Shown here piece after piece: positions 61,463 through 64,000 of a stretch of DNA of 64,000 nucleotides. The stretch is from Gnetum montanum (lineage: Eukaryota > Streptophyta > Gnetopsida > Gnetales > Gnetaceae). A model generated the notes under the pieces. The model searched no databases. It was not told the DNA's origin and saw only the letters and a program-made list of their open reading frames with translations. Every line of letters begins with the position of its first letter. The stretch's first letter is position 1. Where the stretch lies: assembly GCA_015680685.1 (NCBI GenBank), contig MNCI01001077.1, forward strand, positions 293,525-357,524. The letters run 5' to 3'. A program made the translations under genes and the position numbers.

Positions 61463-62734
61463 GGAGGGACATCCCTGGGGGTAATGTTAAAGTACGGATT
61501 GCAGGGATGATGTGGTCATCTGGGTAAAAGTCCATGAGTTGTACCATGTTAGAACCAACGACTTTGAGGCATTTTATTTTCTTGGTGAGGGTTTGGATAA
61601 GCTAGAATACTTGATCCAAACCCTGCGATGGTGTGGATGGCTAGGGAACTGTCAACGTAGCTCCCATCTATGGAATGGCGAGGGTGGCTGCATGACCCAT
61701 TGGCGGTACTATTGGGGTAGCCCATGCGAATGGTGCTGCTTGTGCTGTCCACCACCTGACAGGTGGTGCTATTGGAGTAGCAACCACGGCTTGAGCTGCT
61801 AGATAGACTGCTTGTATCACCAGTGGAACAGACCATAGCCACATGTTGGACTATACCGTTTATGGGGTTTGGTGGGTCTGAGGACCAACATAATGAGACA
61901 TCTACGATAGTTGTGGAATAGGTGAAGAAGTGAATGGGGTCCACCATGTGGACATTCTTGGGCCTATCATGGTAGGTGGAACTGATGTGAATGTAGGAAT
62001 TGAAATAGAGGTTGTGTACAATTGTGAAGTAGGTACAATATGAGTATACAGTAGGGTAGCCATGATCGGTGTGTGATGCGCTATAGGAATTGACTGATGA
62101 ATAGTTTGTGGAGGCATAGTTGCTACAAATGAAATAGGGGAATAAGTGCGTTGATACGCTAGGAAGGTGACATGGCTACCATTTCAGTTGTGATTGTAGG
62201 CTATGGGAGCGTAGGCATGATCACAAAGGGAGTGGTGATAGACAACGGATTGGCCCAAAAGGACTGGGTAGGAGGGACAAAAACGGGGTTGGTTTGACCT
62301 CCCTCATTAGATTGGGAATCGAGTTCCTCCTGTCCATCCTAGAAGGCATCATCCTAGTTAAACACTATGTCCTATTACTCTCTAAGCCTAGCCAATTGGA
62401 TTAGCTAGTCTAGAAGCCTTTGATTTTCTTGTGCCAAAGGTATGAAAATTCTGGGAGTGGGAACAAACACCTTCCTGTTGCATTAAGCAAACTCAAAGCT
62501 ACATTTGCCTTCGAACTTGTGTACCTCCAAAGGCAGGTTTGTGTGAACCTTTGCATAGAGGAAGATATAGTTATCATGTTACTAGGCCAAGCCCTTAGGT
62601 CCCCAATTTTGGATCCTGATGGATCCACATGTTTCCAGCATTGGGTTCAGCAGTTCTTTGGCACCAATGATGCCTTGAACCGTGATGGGAACTTCAATGT
62701 TGAAGGTGTTAGCAATGATAGTTCTGGAAGTTAT
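61463..62734 (-). pseudogene. gag 5' part of element A
   Basis: It starts at 62,734 where ATG has become ATA (compare E's intact ATG in the same context at 41,942). It then has SFNIEVPI-like sequence, a proline/threonine-rich part (MPPQTIHQSIPIAHH, TTSISIP), and the beginning of the capsid core (MDFYPDDHIIPA, GMSLP) up to the insertion of E. The frame continues at 14,267 with LPHFMKHNGKG. Confidence 0.85.
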
Positions 62735-63157
62735 TGTTACTAAGATAGGTAGTCTTGCAAATGGAAAAAGCAAAGAAATTAGAAAGCCAAATAGTTTTGC
62801 AAATGAGAAGAGCAAATAAGTTGGCAAGTAATCAAAAATGTCTTTATGTCTTGCTGGGCTCCTGAGGAACCATAGAGGCCACCGATCTATACCACACAAT
62901 GCGTAAACAACCACAAAAGGGTGTCACATTTACACTAGTGCATGATAGGGTATAGAAAACATGTAAGAAACTGGTGAAATAGGAAAGTCAACTGGCAATC
63001 GGAGGCTTTACGTCCTGTAGGGTTCTTGAGGAATCGTCGAGGTGAACGATCTACACCCCACGATGTGTAAACAACCACAGACAGGTGTCAAGTTTACACT
63101 AATGTGTATCAAGGTGCAGAAGGCTTACAAGATTACCATGACATGCTTGTTTATACA
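62735..63157 (-). other. leader of element A with an internal duplication
   Basis: Untranslated leader before gag. About 170 bp occur twice (63,000-63,157 and about 62,840-62,990): both copies carry GTTGTTTACRCATYGTG and CCTCARGA near each other. E has the block once (41,700-41,830). No ORF. Confidence 0.7.
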
Positions 63158-63288
63158 TGGGGTAGAAAACTTGCTGAACTGGACAGTCTGAACATCAGAG
63201 CATCCATCTCCTAAAGAACTACTGTAATGCTGCACGAATTGCAAAGACTTGGTGAAGCAAGCGTGCCTCCGAATTTTGGGGTGTTTCA
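63158..63288 (-). repeat. 5' LTR remnant of element A
   Basis: Only the first 130 bp, starting TGAAACACCCCAAAATTCGG at 63,288. It matches 1,123-990. It then jumps straight into the leader, so about 1.4 kb of LTR, including the TATA box, is deleted. A is therefore promoterless on this side. Confidence 0.8.
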
Positions 63289-64000
63289 GGTCACAGATAA
63301 AGCCAGCTGCTATGCCATGCTACACTATATAGCATAGTGAAACACTATCAAATTTGAGACCTCGATGATTCGATAAAGTCTCAAACTTTAGGCAACGATT
63401 TCCACAAGTGCAGCATCAAGACATCCGAGCGATGGAAGCAACAAAAACAGTTGCACATCTTAGCAAGTTTTTTTTTGGCTAATGGCCTACTATGCTATGA
63501 TATGCAGCTCAGTGTAATAGACTTTAGGAGGACAGAACAGAACAAGAGATGAATGGTGACAACACTTCAACACTTTTCAAGTTAACCATGTTTGAAAACC
63601 TTAACTTTTTGCATGTTATGCCACGTTACGCTATGCAGCGTAGCGCAGCGTAAAGCAAGTAGCACAGTTGAAATAGCCACAACAAGAAGGATAAAAAAAT
63701 TCAAATAGTAGCCGTCATTATGTCATGATATGCTTCCCAGTGTATTACAGCGTAGCCATAGGGTGGTTACGCTATGCTATGCTTCAGAGCGTGGCACAGT
63801 GTAGTGTCACAATCTTCAGCTGCAACACTCCAGGTCAACAAAATTCTGTGGACCCAAGACACCCATCATCTAAACTATGTTCTTCTCATAACCCTAATCC
63901 TATAAATACCCTGGTGAAAAATGCTCAAAGGGTTGGCAAAAAAAAAGGTTGGTTTTTTGGTTTTTTGGCTGGCTAGTAAAGAAAACAAAAGAGTTGGCAA
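63289..64000 (+). repeat. LTR-like sequence F (plus strand, cut by window edge)
   Basis: Sequence outside A with U3-type palindromes (TTACGCTATGCAGCGTAGCG near 63,625; TACGCTATGCTATGC near 63,770) and a TATA box CCTATAAATACCC at 63,899, followed by GGTTGGCAAAAA as in the other LTRs. It is probably an LTR of another family member into which A inserted. The 5-bp duplication cannot be checked because A's other end is outside the window. Confidence 0.6.

Overview
This window is wall-to-wall LTR retrotransposon from a large-genome plant. I see no host gene, tRNA, rRNA or CRISPR array. The elements look like Ty3/gypsy of the OTA (Ogre/Tat/Athila) type, most like Tat: a gag with a CHHC zinc knuckle, a D-D-G-A-A protease, RT, RNase H, a second RNase H-like domain, and integrase. 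The species cannot be named. Old, densely nested and deletion-riddled copies suggest a big slowly purged genome (gymnosperm, fern or large angiosperm).

Layout: the window is a nest at least four insertions deep. Element A lies on the minus strand. Its 3' LTR is at 1-1,123, pol at 2,522-6,003, PR and the gag 3' part at 11,755-14,267, the gag 5' part at 61,463-62,734, and a 5' LTR stub at 63,158-63,288. A interrupts an LTR-like sequence F at the right edge. Element E (plus, 14,268-61,462) sits inside A's gag with a perfect 5-bp target duplication. Element B (plus, about 15.7-41,669) sits in E's leader and has lost its own 5' end. Element C (plus, 22,316-38,729, two 1,542-bp LTRs, near-perfect target duplication) sits inside B's integrase. 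Element D (plus, 44,116-53,813, gag-PR only) sits inside E.

The most unusual feature is an antisense, multi-exon accessory gene between PR and RT in all four pol-bearing elements (A, B, C, E). In C it runs from 32,708 down to 28,558. Six consecutive GT-AG junctions keep one reading frame, and the first coding exon is 119 nt in both C and E. The predicted protein has a short basic N-terminus, a degenerate FCP1/NIF (HAD)-like domain without the catalytic aspartates, a large domain like those in other plant-transposon ORFs, an EEAP repeat segment, and an acidic tail. In A and E it has its own TATA-like promoter. The pol exon of each element starts at a splice acceptor, so the antisense gene probably lies inside a sense intron at the place where Ogre elements carry theirs. 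Arrays built on a GAC..TAAACTRG core flank the gene and follow pol.

Other themes are family-specific palindromes in each U3, a second small conserved ORF after pol (A and E), a shared Glu-to-Lys change at the integrase catalytic site in A and E, and many stop codons explained by CAG-to-TAG decay. All genes are broken to some degree. Annotation is by eye; family names rest on motif recognition, not on searches.
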